Source of the DNA: Prostheceraeus crozeri
Taxonomy: Eukaryota; Platyhelminthes; Polycladida; Euryleptidae
Direction of reading: 5' to 3'
Assembly: GCA_907163375.1 (NCBI GenBank)
Contig: CAJQUW010007894.1
Location: forward strand, 1-64,000
Length of the DNA stretch: 64,000 nucleotides
This document shows positions 54,497 to 63,040 of the stretch, piece by piece; within the stretch, counting starts at the first letter, position 1; the number at the start of each line of letters is the position of its first letter. The translations under genes were made by a program, and so were the position numbers. Under the pieces are notes generated by a model. The model did no database searches. It saw only the letters and a program-made list of their open reading frames with translations, and had not been told where the DNA came from.

Positions 54497-54617
54497 TTTT
54501 AAAATATAATATTTGAATTTTGAGGTAACATTGGAATACAGCAAAAACATTTTACTGAACAAATTATTTTTTTATTGCTTTGTTGTTTGACATCTTTTCG
54601 TTGAAAGTTTTCTCGTT

Positions 54618-54989
54618 TTAAGTTTTGTTTAATAAAGTTTTGTTTAATAAAGTTTTGCTTAAATTTTCGCTTAAAGTTTTTAGCTCTTCTAAAAAAATTT
54701 TATCATTTTCTTCATTAGAAATTTTACCATCAGTAAAAGTTTTACCATCACTAGAAATTTTACCATCCTGTTCATTCTTGTCATGAACTTTTTCTGACTG
54801 TAATTGAAATGATATTTGATTTACTTCATTAGCTATTTGATCAAACTTTTCAATCTCATCTAACGTAATAACATTATCATCACATACTCTTTGAAAGTAG
54901 TAATGTAGTTTATCATAGACTTCTTTAATATGTAAATGCTTAGTTTTTAATGATTTTCGTTTCTTAGTTATTAAAGATTTATCTAACAT
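54618..54989 (-). pseudogene. Polinton membrane-protein region, C-terminal side
   Basis: An open segment with MLDKSLITKKRKSLKTKHLH, then VYDKLHYYFQRVCDDNVITL (a four-helix-like segment typical of a frequent unknown Polinton protein), ending in a low-complexity stretch with FTDGKISNEEN and repeated LLNKT. The sequence between this and 55100 is hydrophobic when translated. Unknown function. Confidence 0.45.
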
Positions 54990-55099
54990 TGTAACAAGTG
55001 AAGTTGCAAAAACACCCGTACCTGTTAAAGCTGTAGCAACTACTGGAATTACTAAAACACCTGAAGATATAACAATTGTTAAAGCACCTAAACTTATTG

Positions 55100-55360
55100 T
55101 TAAGAATATGCCATTCCTTGTGTTACATTCTTAACTTTACTCCATCTCTTTCTTAATTTTTTATAATGCTCTAATCTTAATAATAATTGAGATTCCTTAT
55201 CTTTCATATAACGTACTCTATCTTTGTGTTTTTCTTTATTCATTTTTTCAATGTTAATCTTTTCAATGTCCATTAAAGTAGAACTACGTTCATATGATAA
55301 CGAAGGATATATTCTTGCGGTTTCTTCTACTTTTTTTTCATCCACTTTTGTTTCTTCCAT
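55100..55360 (-). pseudogene. Polinton membrane-protein region, N-terminal side
   Basis: The start MEETKVDEKKVEETARIYPS follows the usual A-rich leader. It carries IYPSLSYERSSTLMDIEKIN and LRLEHYKKLRKRWSKVKNVT, a charged helix before a hydrophobic stretch. This arrangement recurs in unknown Polinton and adintovirus proteins. Function unknown; the last gene before the right end. Confidence 0.45.
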
Positions 55361-55463
55361 TTTTAAAGAAATATTTTTAGTCACATGATATATTTTAAAA
55401 ACCTGAAAGATGGATAAAATTCATGATTTTGAAATTCTCAACTTTTATGATTTTCGGTGTCCT

Positions 55464-57863
55464 AGATATAGATATAAAAATTACCGGAAAAATTGGAAAA
55501 ATATGGAAAAATAAAAAAAATCCTGTCAACGAAAAATATTCCATCTAAGTAAATTTGCAATATAGTGTTGATTAGGTAAATGATACGGTATCTCATTTTG
55601 AATGAAACAATTATTATGGTACAGCAACATATGCGCAATTTTTATTTAAGAGATTGGTAAATTAAGCTTAATTTAAATTAAACAAATACGGGAAGACGCA
55701 ACTAGGAGTATTAAACAAACACGGATATATCGTGAAATTTACTCGACAAGAAATAGAGAAGAATATATTAGGCCTATTTGAGGGAGAAGGATATCAAGGG
55801 ATTCTATGATTTTGACTTTGATTTGGACATGAATAAGCCTAAATAATCTACCGATACTTGAAAACATCACCTAATTACAAAAATCTCTATTTCTTGATTA
55901 AAACAAAAAAATCAGTAGTCTAACAATTGGAGGCTAACAAAGTTGGATAACAAAATTATATACTCTTACAAATCTTCAATAAAGAAAAACAATACCATAC
56001 GAAGTCTTTCACTGTGCTTGAGGTTATGTCTTTTTTGCTACCTTTCTCAATAAGGATTCACGCTCTAACTCGCAGAATACATAGATAGTACTCCTCCTGG
56101 TAGAGCCAGAGGCCAGCTCCGGCTCTTTGACGCGTGTGCAGAATGCACGGTTTACTATGTCGATTTCCTCCGCTTCCGGAAATTGATAGCTACTCACGAG
56201 AATCTGAAAGTGAAACAAATATCAAAGAACACGATATAATATGAACATTTAACAAATGTTCTGGGATTTATACGAATAATAACATACTACATACTTTTTG
56301 TGAGCATTTCATTAAAATCATATTATATTATATTATTTATCATATTATCTATTATATTTATCTTTATCTATAGTATCTTTAATGATAATGTCTTCAAACT
56401 TTAATAATGGATTCAATCAATAATTCAATTAATAATGGATTCAATATCATCCATAATCATAATCCATATCCATATCCATAATCATAATAATGGATTCAAT
56501 TAATAATTCAAACTTTGATAATGGATTCAATCTTTAATGATCTTCTATATTATCTTTATCTATTATATTATCTATAATCATCTATCTATTATATTATTAG
56601 ATCATATTATTTAGTGAATAAACAATCTCGTAGACCTAAAAAATTGTTTGTTGAAAATATCTTCCATTTTATTCACTGTTATTTTTCCTAAGTCTGTACG
56701 TACTTAATTCTACATGCGGATACAATATGAGCTGAGTTTACTACATTCATTCATGAAAGACAGCTATTCAAAGTAAGCCAATTTAAATTAAATTATAGTA
56801 AATTAATTGATTTACCTTCAAATTATTCTAATCATTTAAAGGCAAATCAATTACGATAATAATTATTCAATTTTATATGGCCAGTAGGATATTCATAATG
56901 CCAGTTTGTCCAGATTGTACTAGATGAAGCTAAGGTACTGTGTGTTAAATCTAGGCTATCATACTTATATATATTTACATGTCTCTTACCTTTTTTAGAA
57001 ATTTAACAGTGATTTGGTCACCTTCAATAAATTGAACGCAGCCGTAATATAACCGTACTACTCCTCGGCGACTGCGTTGATTTTGTATCATGTACTCTAC
57101 ACAGACCCAATTACCAACTTCAATTGTTTCTTCCACCATTTCCAGATTGTCATTGTCATCCTCTTCACTGCAGCTTCCGACATCTTGGTCAAATTCAACA
57201 ACTTGCTCTTCATCATCTTCCTTATTTGTTGTATCGTCAGCATCCACAATTGCTGGTTCAGTGCCGACTTCAATAAGATCGGGAACTGTCAGGGCCTGGT
57301 GTTGGTTCTGATCAGCTTTACGTTTATCAGCAAAATGCCTCACCTTGATATTGTAACTCACTTTTGTAAGTTTTGCAGAGCGATCATTTGTGAGGCGATT
57401 TCTTATTTTCGTCTTTTGCATGCCATATTCTTTGTTGGATCTCTCTACACAAGCCACAGATGCTGGAAGACTGAGAAGTTGTTTACCGACTGGCGCTAAC
57501 ACTCTGTGGCCACAAAAAGTATTCCACCATTGTAGTGGATCCGTTTCATCTTCAATCATAGACCAGTAAAGTTCATTACTATAAACTGGCCCATCTCGAG
57601 ATTTGAAAGCTATTATGATAGCAAATATTTCTCTTCCTTTGAAGCTATGGCTGTCATATGCAGTCGTAATGATACAAACCGCAATGTTGTTAATCTATCT
57701 TTTTCAAATTACTAATGAAGTGATTCATCAAAATACAGAAATTGAACGGAAAAATTACAAGTGGAAAAATATCATATTTTTCCGGAAAAATGTTATATTT
57801 TTCCGGTAATTTTTCCAGAAAAATTACCGGAAAAATTTCCAGAAAATTTTCCATTTCATATCC
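55464..57863. mobile_element. hAT transposon inserted near the right end of Polinton 2
   Basis: Interrupts the terminal region of Polinton 2: the flanking word GGTGTCCT at about 55456 resumes as a weakly matching TTAGTCCT at 57864. The ends are rich in GATATAAAAATTACCGG and GGTAATTTTTCC repeats in inverted orientation, like other hAT subterminal regions. It carries a transposase remnant at 56975-57559 and simple AT-rich repeats (about 56290-56600). Boundaries are approximate and the duplication is decayed. Confidence 0.6.
56975..57559 (-). pseudogene. hAT transposase remnant, C-terminal dimerisation domain
   Basis: The N-terminal part of this open frame is the hAT dimerisation block: DPLQWWNTFCGHRVLAPVGK, then LLSLPASVACVERSNKEYGM and KTKIRNRLTNDRSAKLTKVS, with the Trp-Trp, Pro-Ala-Ser and Glu-Arg hallmarks. 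The rest is an acidic, variable tail. The catalytic RNase H-like part upstream is not preserved as an open frame. Confidence 0.75.
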
Positions 57864-57869
57864 TTAGTC

Positions 57870-58262
57870 CTGGAACGGTCATGATTTACAAGGTAAAAAT
57901 TGTAATTCACAAATTTTGAGATTCTCAACTTTTATGATTTTCGGTGTCCTGAAACGGTCATGATTTTGGGGGTGAAAATTGTAATTCTCAAATTTGAGAT
58001 TTTGAAAAATTTGAAAAATTGGGTATTTTTAAAAACGCCCAAATTTATGAATTTAGGTCTTCATAACCTGAAAAAGGGTTCAAATTCATGAATTTATGTC
58101 GTTTTTAAAAATGTCATTTTTTGAAAAAATGGTACTTTTTGAATGGACTAAATTCATGTATTTAGGTCTTAATAACCTGAAAAAGGGTTCAAATTCATGA
58201 ATTCATGTCGTTTTTAAAGATACTATTTTTTTGAATTTTATGGTGTCCTGGAACGGTCTTTT
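57870..58262. repeat. Tandem-like repeats at the right end of Polinton 2
   Basis: Repeated phrases such as TTTTCGGTGTCCTG, AACGGTCATGATTT, ATAACCTGAAAAAGGGTTC and TTCATGAATTTA recur two or three times each. Similar words also occur just left of the hAT (about 55410-55463). They are unlike the 34-bp array at the left end. Confidence 0.75.
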
Positions 58263-58278
58263 GCCCATTACTGTGCTC

Positions 58279-58657
58279 GAGATCCCAGACTCTTGGCGAT
58301 GCGGTGAGCCATCCGAAGTTGGACAAAGTGGATATCATGGACCGAGGAGGGGTGACTTACAGGCAGAAGTGTGGAGAATGTGACAAGTGCTACGTGGGTG
58401 AGACATCTCGAAGAGCAAGGGAGAGGAAGAAAGAACACGAGAAGGATACGCGCGAGATGAACACAAGGTCTGCAATCAGTGAGCACTATCATAAGATGAA
58501 TCATAGTCCTGCATTCGACACATTCGAGGTCATAGGAATTGAAGTGAACTGGAGACGGAGGAGGATAAAAGAAGGTTTTCATATCCTCAGCAACGACACG
58601 TTCAACCGAGACTGTGGAGTTGTAGTGGACCGCTTGTGGAAGTCTCTCTATCGGTGA
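58279..58657 (+). pseudogene. GIY-YIG endonuclease domain of the PLE
   Basis: The C-terminal PLE endonuclease: GGVTYRQKCGECDKCYVGET with the VTY...CYVGET form of the GIY-YIG motif and the linker Cys pair found in Penelope elements, then SRRARERKKEHEKD (catalytic Arg region), SAISEHYHKMNHSPAFD (conserved His region), and RRRRIKEGFHILSNDTFNRD with the catalytic Glu. It resumes directly after the target duplication of Polinton 2. This end of the gene is open to its natural stop. Confidence 0.85.
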
Positions 58658-58881
58658 CTGTTTCGTTCTGTACTTAAGCATTTCGTGTTTTATGTATTAC
58701 TTTTATTGTTCTGTAGTCAGTAGTATTCTAATGTGTTTTAGTTTGTTGGTAGAGTGTAGTGACAGTAGCGTGGCTTAATTGTGACCTTGGCGTCATTAGA
58801 GTGGCGTGTTATTAAGTATCGTAATTTGTGTTTAACAGTGATTGTGCATGTTTGCCAGCTTGTCTTGTTCACTCTCAACTT

Positions 58882-58920
58882 GTCGTGGCTGAGGAAGGGT
58901 GGATCACCCGAAAGCTTGCC
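58882..58920 (+). ncRNA. Hammerhead-ribozyme-like motif at the PLE 3' end
   Basis: CTGAGGA (58889-58895, fitting the CUGANGA core), a stem-loop GGGTGgatCACCC, then GAAA (58910-58913) and GCTTGC. PLEs are known to carry minimal hammerhead ribozymes near their ends. The cleavage-site strand is weak here, so this may be a degenerate copy. Confidence 0.45.
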
Positions 58921-58959
58921 AATAAAGAAATTTCGAAGAGAACTACACCACTGAAGAAT

Positions 58960-59660
58960 TTTTTTACTTTATGCTAACTTCGTTCTCGAGAAGAAGGAAC
59001 AATGTATGAATTATTCAAGCATGTTTATCCTGCAAAAGTCATCGCTCGTTGTAATCATATCGCGATTTGGTTCTTGGCTTTCTATCGCACATCGATGTCC
59101 CGTCCTGTGTTTACGGGCTTCACGCAGTTGTGTAAATAGTTCATCTGTTCCCTCTCTAAATCTGTGCAATAGATCCGGTAGAGGCCAAGTCGAACAATGG
59201 AGCTACGCGTATGCGCTCCAACTGCCACCCAAACAAATATCTGATTCGCTGCTCTGAATCTCTCTAGCGCATGTGTGATTGCTTGAAGATCCTACAGTTG
59301 AGCGCGCTGTCAGCTGGTGACTTGAGCGTATCTGAGAGTTGTGAAAGCACTGTAGCTAAAACACAATGTTGTCCATGGGATATGGCCCCCCATGGGAGGC
59401 CCATGGTCCTGGGAGGGGCCTGGGATGAGAAATTGGGCCCATGAGCCCGTGGGAATTTAAGTAGGCCGAGAGATCTTAGTGAAACTGAAGATAAGTTTCA
59501 ACTTGAACATTTTATCTTTTCAACATTCAGGGGAGAGCTTTCTAGGATGATACTCTTAAGCGCCGAACTTTTGTGTTACGAAATAAAGGCAACAGTTTTG
59601 AAATAAACACATCTGATGAATTCTTTGAATTCATTCGAAGATTGCATCAACGTATGAGTT
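58960..59660. other. Unassigned flank with a CCATGG-rich patch
   Basis: No gene supported. At about 59370-59460 a GC-rich patch repeats CCATGGG, GGGCC and CCCATG in overlapping palindromes. The 83-residue open frame near 59006 has no domain. Confidence 0.35.
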
Positions 59661-59689
59661 ATGGCTAAATATGAATCCCTAACTACTGC

Positions 59690-60464
59690 CGGACGGCAGT
59701 GGCAAAGAAATTTTTCATCAAAGCCACCTTGGAGGCACATTCCGACTTGTGTTTAAAAAAGCTTGCTGTCCAAGATGCTGAGCGAAGTGGTCGCCCATCC
59801 CTTGCTGAGGGTATATGTTTTGCGCATCAAGGAAGAATTTGAGAATAATACAAGCTCATCGGTACGGGATGGAGTCAATAAGCTTGATTTGCCACGTGAG
59901 ACTGTTCGACGTACTTAGAAGCAAACATTTATTAGCATGAAGTCATTTCATATTTCACGTGCGCATGAAATGCTACCAGAGGACTATGAACCAAGGCTTC
60001 AGTTATGCGAATAAATTAACCGGCTATGTGATGATCCCAGTTTCACCCATAAGCTCTGTTTTTCTGACGAGACCATCCTTCATTTGAATGGCAATATTAA
60101 CAGTCACAACTGTGTGATTTGGGACTATGAAAATCCACATTTATGTGGAGAGATTCCTCTGAAGAAGTCGAATGGACTGGTGGTCTGGGCAGCCATGTTT
60201 TGCGACCGGATCATCGGACCTTACTCCTTTGAATGAACAGTGACCAAATACTCTTATCTTGAGATGTTCGAGGATTATTTTGCTCCGGAACTAAAGAGAT
60301 TACGATGATCTTCGACGACGTTTTTCCAACAAGATGGCGCACTGCCTCATTGGGATCTGAAAGAGAATTTCTCAACATCCAGTTCCCTAATCGATGTAGT
60401 GGCCGAAAGGGCCACTGGCCACTGGATCAACTGGCCAACTAGGAGCCCAGATCTGACGCCTCTT
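59690..60464 (+). pseudogene. Tc1/mariner-superfamily transposase pseudogene
   Basis: Reads as a mariner-type DDE enzyme with in-frame stops. AERSGRPSLAEG is the linker after the paired-type domain; DPSFTHKLCFSDETILHLNG gives catalytic Asp 1, NINSHNCVIWDYENPHLCGE follows, then SNGLVVWAAMFCDRIIGPYS, TTFFQQDGAPPHW (Asp 2) and NWPTRSPDLTP (the block of the third catalytic residue). Stops are visible near 59918, 60018 and 60233. The copy is cut at 60464 by Polinton 3, one codon after the PDLTP block. Confidence 0.8.
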
Positions 60465-60504
60465 AGTAGTAAGCAAAACTCCACTTCTGGACCGCGCAAG
60501 ATGG

Positions 60505-60740
60505 CCGCCATCGCTGCGTCCCCCCCCCCTCTGGCACGGCAGAGTGTCGTGGTCGGCCGCCATCGCTGCGTCCCCCCCTTCTCTGGCACGGCAGAGTGTC
60601 GTGGTCGGCCGCCGTGGTGCTTCGTGTCTGAGTCCCCCCCCTCTGGAACGACAGAGGTTGTGGTCTGTCGTGGTGTGCCGGCCAGGTGGGTCCACGTTCA
60701 CAACATGTTCGCTGACGTCCCCCCCCCCTCTGCAACGACA
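60505..60740. repeat. Tandem C-tract/hairpin repeats in the Polinton 3 TIR
   Basis: Four units, each with a C-run of 7-10 bases followed by a CTCTG-N6-CAGAG hairpin (first at 60528-60543) and GTGTCGTGGTCGGCCGCC-like sequence. The open frames across it look spurious. Confidence 0.85.
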
Positions 60741-60764
60741 GAGTGTGAGACTCGGGTGAGTTGG

Positions 60765-60825
60765 TCCGACCGCCTGGTTGACGTGGGCGACCGTCTAGGT
60801 TGACGTGGGCGACCGCCAGGATTAG
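60765..60825. repeat. GTTGACGTGGGCGACC repeat in the Polinton 3 TIR
   Basis: Two to three copies of a roughly 22-bp unit, clearly related to the tandem units in the TIR of Polinton 1. Confidence 0.75.
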
Positions 60826-61286
60826 TCTTGAGGCTATAGTGTGTGATGTTTTTGGTGCAATCTGCTGAATGTTGGGTTGTAAAATGGGTTGTTTCGAGTG
60901 GAAGGAGTGGTCGGATGAGAAAACGGAGGTCAGATTCGGATTCAGCGTGAAATTCTGCATCGGTAGGGTGAGTTTCAACTCAATCGGAGAGAAAAAATTT
61001 TCGGCTGACGTCCCCCCCCCCTGGACAGCTTGCTTCGATTTTGGCTTCCAGTGGACGGATTTTGTCGTGCGATAGCTCGTTTGAAAGCTAAGAGTGAGAC
61101 AAATTCAGTGAAATAATCGGCTTGTTCGTATCTGCCTTCGTTTAGATGTGAGACGCCATTTAAGATTTTGGGACATTGGTGAAAAACGACAGAGTTAGAA
61201 TTTGGGACGTTTTGGGCTGTAGCTTCAAAACGAAGTATCGGATTGGTAAACGGATGCCAGATTTGGAATCAACTTGATGTTATTGT

Positions 61287-61334
61287 CCAATGAGGATCAT
61301 CATCCAATGAGAATCAAGCATTTCTTTATAAATA
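61287..61334 (+). promoter_or_regulatory. Polinton 3 promoter (two CCAAT boxes and TATA)
   Basis: CCAAT at 61287-61291 and 61304-61308, then TATAAATA at 61327-61334. The start of transcription is expected near 61357-61362, about 75 bp before the ATG at 61435. Confidence 0.65.
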
Positions 61335-61434
61335 GCGAGCCTTCCACAGCGAGAATCATTCCATCGTTGAATCACACGAGTGACGGACGCACATTTTCTC
61401 TCTCCCTAGTTCCCTGTTCTATTATCCAACTAAA

Positions 61435-62210
61435 ATGGTAAGTCGCTACTTCCCTCCCTCTCCTCCCTTGAACGTAAACTTAATACAATCTTTTTTCATT
61501 TTCAGGCATCTACTCCATCTACTGCACTAGTAGGACAAAATGGCGGTCAAACGTTACAAGGTTCGCTACGGTCAGATCATCTACAACTGAGGCCAGTGGA
61601 AGAAACAACCAAGGTACATAATCCTACACCGCTACAGCGTAAATTTAAACAAGCCTTGCGTTATGATGATCATAGCGTAGTACTCCAAACGGGAATGCTC
61701 CCTTCCACGGATGTCAAGATAATGCACAATCAGTATGGGGACTACATACTGATCCCCGTGAGTCCGTACATTCGCCACCAACTTGATACTATTGAGGAGT
61801 ACGTGACATTAAATATGGACATTCCTACTCCTCTTGCTCAAGAGTGGAAGGCTAGAGATGACAAGGATACTCCCTATAGAAAGATTTGGGATGGTAATCA
61901 CATTTGCCTACCGGTATCACATTGGTGTACTTACTATAAGAAGGATGGAGATCATTCAATACCCATCAGATGTGATGAGCTCGGAGAAGGTACTTGGGAT
62001 ATCCTTTTCAAAGTGAATGGGCTATATTATGGTCGACACAAGGATAATAAAATAGCCTCTCTCTCCATGCATATCGAATCCATCCTATATATTCCGAAAC
62101 CACCCAACGTGGACGACATAATTGATCAAATCCTTAACAGCAGTGGTACGAAGCGCAAGTCGGAGAAGAATGCTACATCAAAACGCAAATCAAAGAAGGA
62201 GAATTGCTAG
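61435..62210 (+). CDS. Spliced Polinton 3 first gene, unknown protein
   Basis: The ATG (61435-61437) is the last codon of exon 1 and is followed at once by the donor GTAAGT. The 68-bp intron ends TTTTCATTTTCAG at 61505, and exon 2 (61506-62210) stays open for 234 codons. The product would be about 235 residues. Features include ALRYDDHSVVLQTGMLPSTD, YGDYILIPVSPYIRHQLDTI, YRKIWDGNHICLPVSHWCTY, LLFKVNGLYYG-like strands and a Lys-rich nuclear-type tail (KRKSEKNATSKRKSKKENC). The fold looks beta-rich with a basic tail, perhaps nucleic-acid binding; function unknown. Confidence 0.65.
61438..61505 (+). other. 68-bp intron after the start codon
   Basis: Donor GTAAGT directly after ATG, then a pyrimidine-rich 3' part ending TTTTCAG. 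Length and signals are ordinary for an animal mini-intron. Confidence 0.7.
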
Positions 62211-62244
62211 TCCTTTCCTAACTCTACCCTATGACAATTCGCTT

Positions 62245-62370
62245 ATGTGCTTTGAGTGTCGTAGACGTGGTCTTATTAGATACATTTTACTTCTTCGTTG
62301 CCATCATATCATTTGTGTATTTTGTCGTGAAAAGCATCGATGTAATTCTTCATTTTGTAATATGTTATAG
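62245..62370 (+). CDS. 41-residue RING-like zinc-finger protein
   Basis: From the first in-frame ATG after the previous stop: MCFECRRRGLIRY onward, with CxxC, RCHHIICVFC (C-H-C-C) and a last pair C-x4-C (CNSSFC). This is a C3HC4 RING with a wide final pair. There is little besides the finger. It could instead be an exon of something larger. Possibly a viral-type E3 ligase or zinc adaptor. Confidence 0.5.
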   Translation: MCFECRRRGLIRYILLLRCHHIICVFCREKHRCNSSFCNML

Positions 62371-62422
62371 AACGTTTCCTTAGATGTGTAAATTTCCGTT
62401 TTAGGCTTCTATCATCATTTTT

Positions 62423-62953
62423 ATGGATTGTGAGGGTGAACCTGTACAGGAGCTCAGTGCTATTGCTATGAACAATTGGACATATCAGATTGTTAGTGTC
62501 TATCATCAACATGCCAACTGCGATCCCAATGTTGATCAATGGGCGAGAAAACACATTCATGGACTTAATCTGAAATATTTGCAAGACTATGGCTTTTCTT
62601 GTGAGAGTGCTCTTCTTACTGACTTTAAACGATGGTTAGCTGCTTTCAATGTTATACGCATCTTTTGTAATAATCCTGGTAAGGAGAGGAAAGTATTTCC
62701 CAATCTAATCATTGATGATATTTTGCTCCCACCTTGGGATAGTAGAGTGAATCAACATTATCATGAAGTCACGAAACGTTTTAAGGATTTGTGTGTTCCT
62801 ATTTTGTCTGTTCGTTGTAGTAGCTACGTTCATAACCAATGCTTCTTTCCTCCTTACCTCAACACTGCCAAAGTCCTGTATGGTTATCATTGCTCGCTGT
62901 ATGATAGTTACCAGCTGTATCTATTTTATCTCTTTCAAACCATTGATTTATAA
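62423..62953 (+). CDS. DEDDh-type 3'-5' exonuclease-like protein
   Basis: 176 residues. Motif I, Asp-x-Glu, is at residues 2-4 (MDCEGEPVQELSAIAMN). HIHGLNLKYLQDYGF and FKRWLAAFNVIRIFCNNPG follow as the family's middle blocks. YGYHCSLYDSYQLYLFYLF near the C-terminus holds His-x4-Asp, the DEDDh motif III. The middle catalytic Asp is not certain. DnaQ/TREX-type nucleases trim 3' ends; for a linear protein-primed element this could be end processing, proofreading or destruction of competing or sensed DNA. A polypyrimidine-AG just before the ATG (62401-62404) suggests an upstream intron. It sits among early-type genes. Confidence 0.6.
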   Translation: MDCEGEPVQELSAIAMNNWTYQIVSVYHQHANCDPNVDQWARKHIHGLNLKYLQDYGFSCESALLTDFKRWLAAFNVIRIFCNNPGKERKVFPNLIIDDILLPPWDSRVNQHYHEVTKRFKDLCVPILSVRCSSYVHNQCFFPPYLNTAKVLYGYHCSLYDSYQLYLFYLFQTIDL

Positions 62954-63040
62954 TGCATGCTTGTTACCATTATTCAATAAATGTTACTATGAGAAGAGTT
63001 GTTGTTTTCATGCAATGGATGGGTTAGATAAAGGGCGATC

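Larger units (their letters stand above)
38095..58272. mobile_element. Polinton 2, about 20.2 kb, capsid-bearing
   Basis: Flanked by a perfect 6-bp duplication GTGCTC (38089-38094 and 58273-58278) inside the PLE. The ends read AGTAGTAT... and ...CATTACT. Gene set left to right: protease (+), integrase region with PLA2-like domain (-), minor virion protein (-), double-jelly-roll capsid (-), second minor virion protein (-), fibre-like coiled coil (-), unknown (+), polymerase (+), ATPase (-), penton-like (-) and two more unknowns (-). It is much more AT-rich than its surroundings and studded with GC-rich hairpin repeats. Some genes look whole; the protease, integrase, polymerase, ATPase and membrane-protein regions are broken, about eight to ten breaks in all. 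Only the AGTA tips are inverted; no long TIR is evident. Confidence 0.88.
10634..58952 (+). mobile_element. Penelope-like element (PLE), 5'-truncated, split by two insertions
   Basis: Three blocks of one PLE: 10634-11885 (reverse transcriptase), 37890-38094 (linker), and 58279-58952 (GIY-YIG endonuclease and 3' end). The gaps are exactly a hAT MITE flanked by GAAGGTAT and Polinton 2 flanked by GTGCTC, so the blocks are contiguous once the insertions are discounted. The 5' end starts within the region before the RT, as in most truncated PLE copies. Total PLE sequence is about 2.1 kb. The 3' end carries a hammerhead-like motif and AATAAA. Confidence 0.85.

Noticed and set aside
58960-59350. Possible tRNA or SINE in the flank
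   Set aside because: No A/B box pair with a foldable cloverleaf was found by eye, and no tail or duplication.
60387-60978. Several long open frames on both strands near the start of Polinton 3
   Set aside because: They cross from mariner into TIR repeats and C-tracts; composition makes stops rare. No domain.
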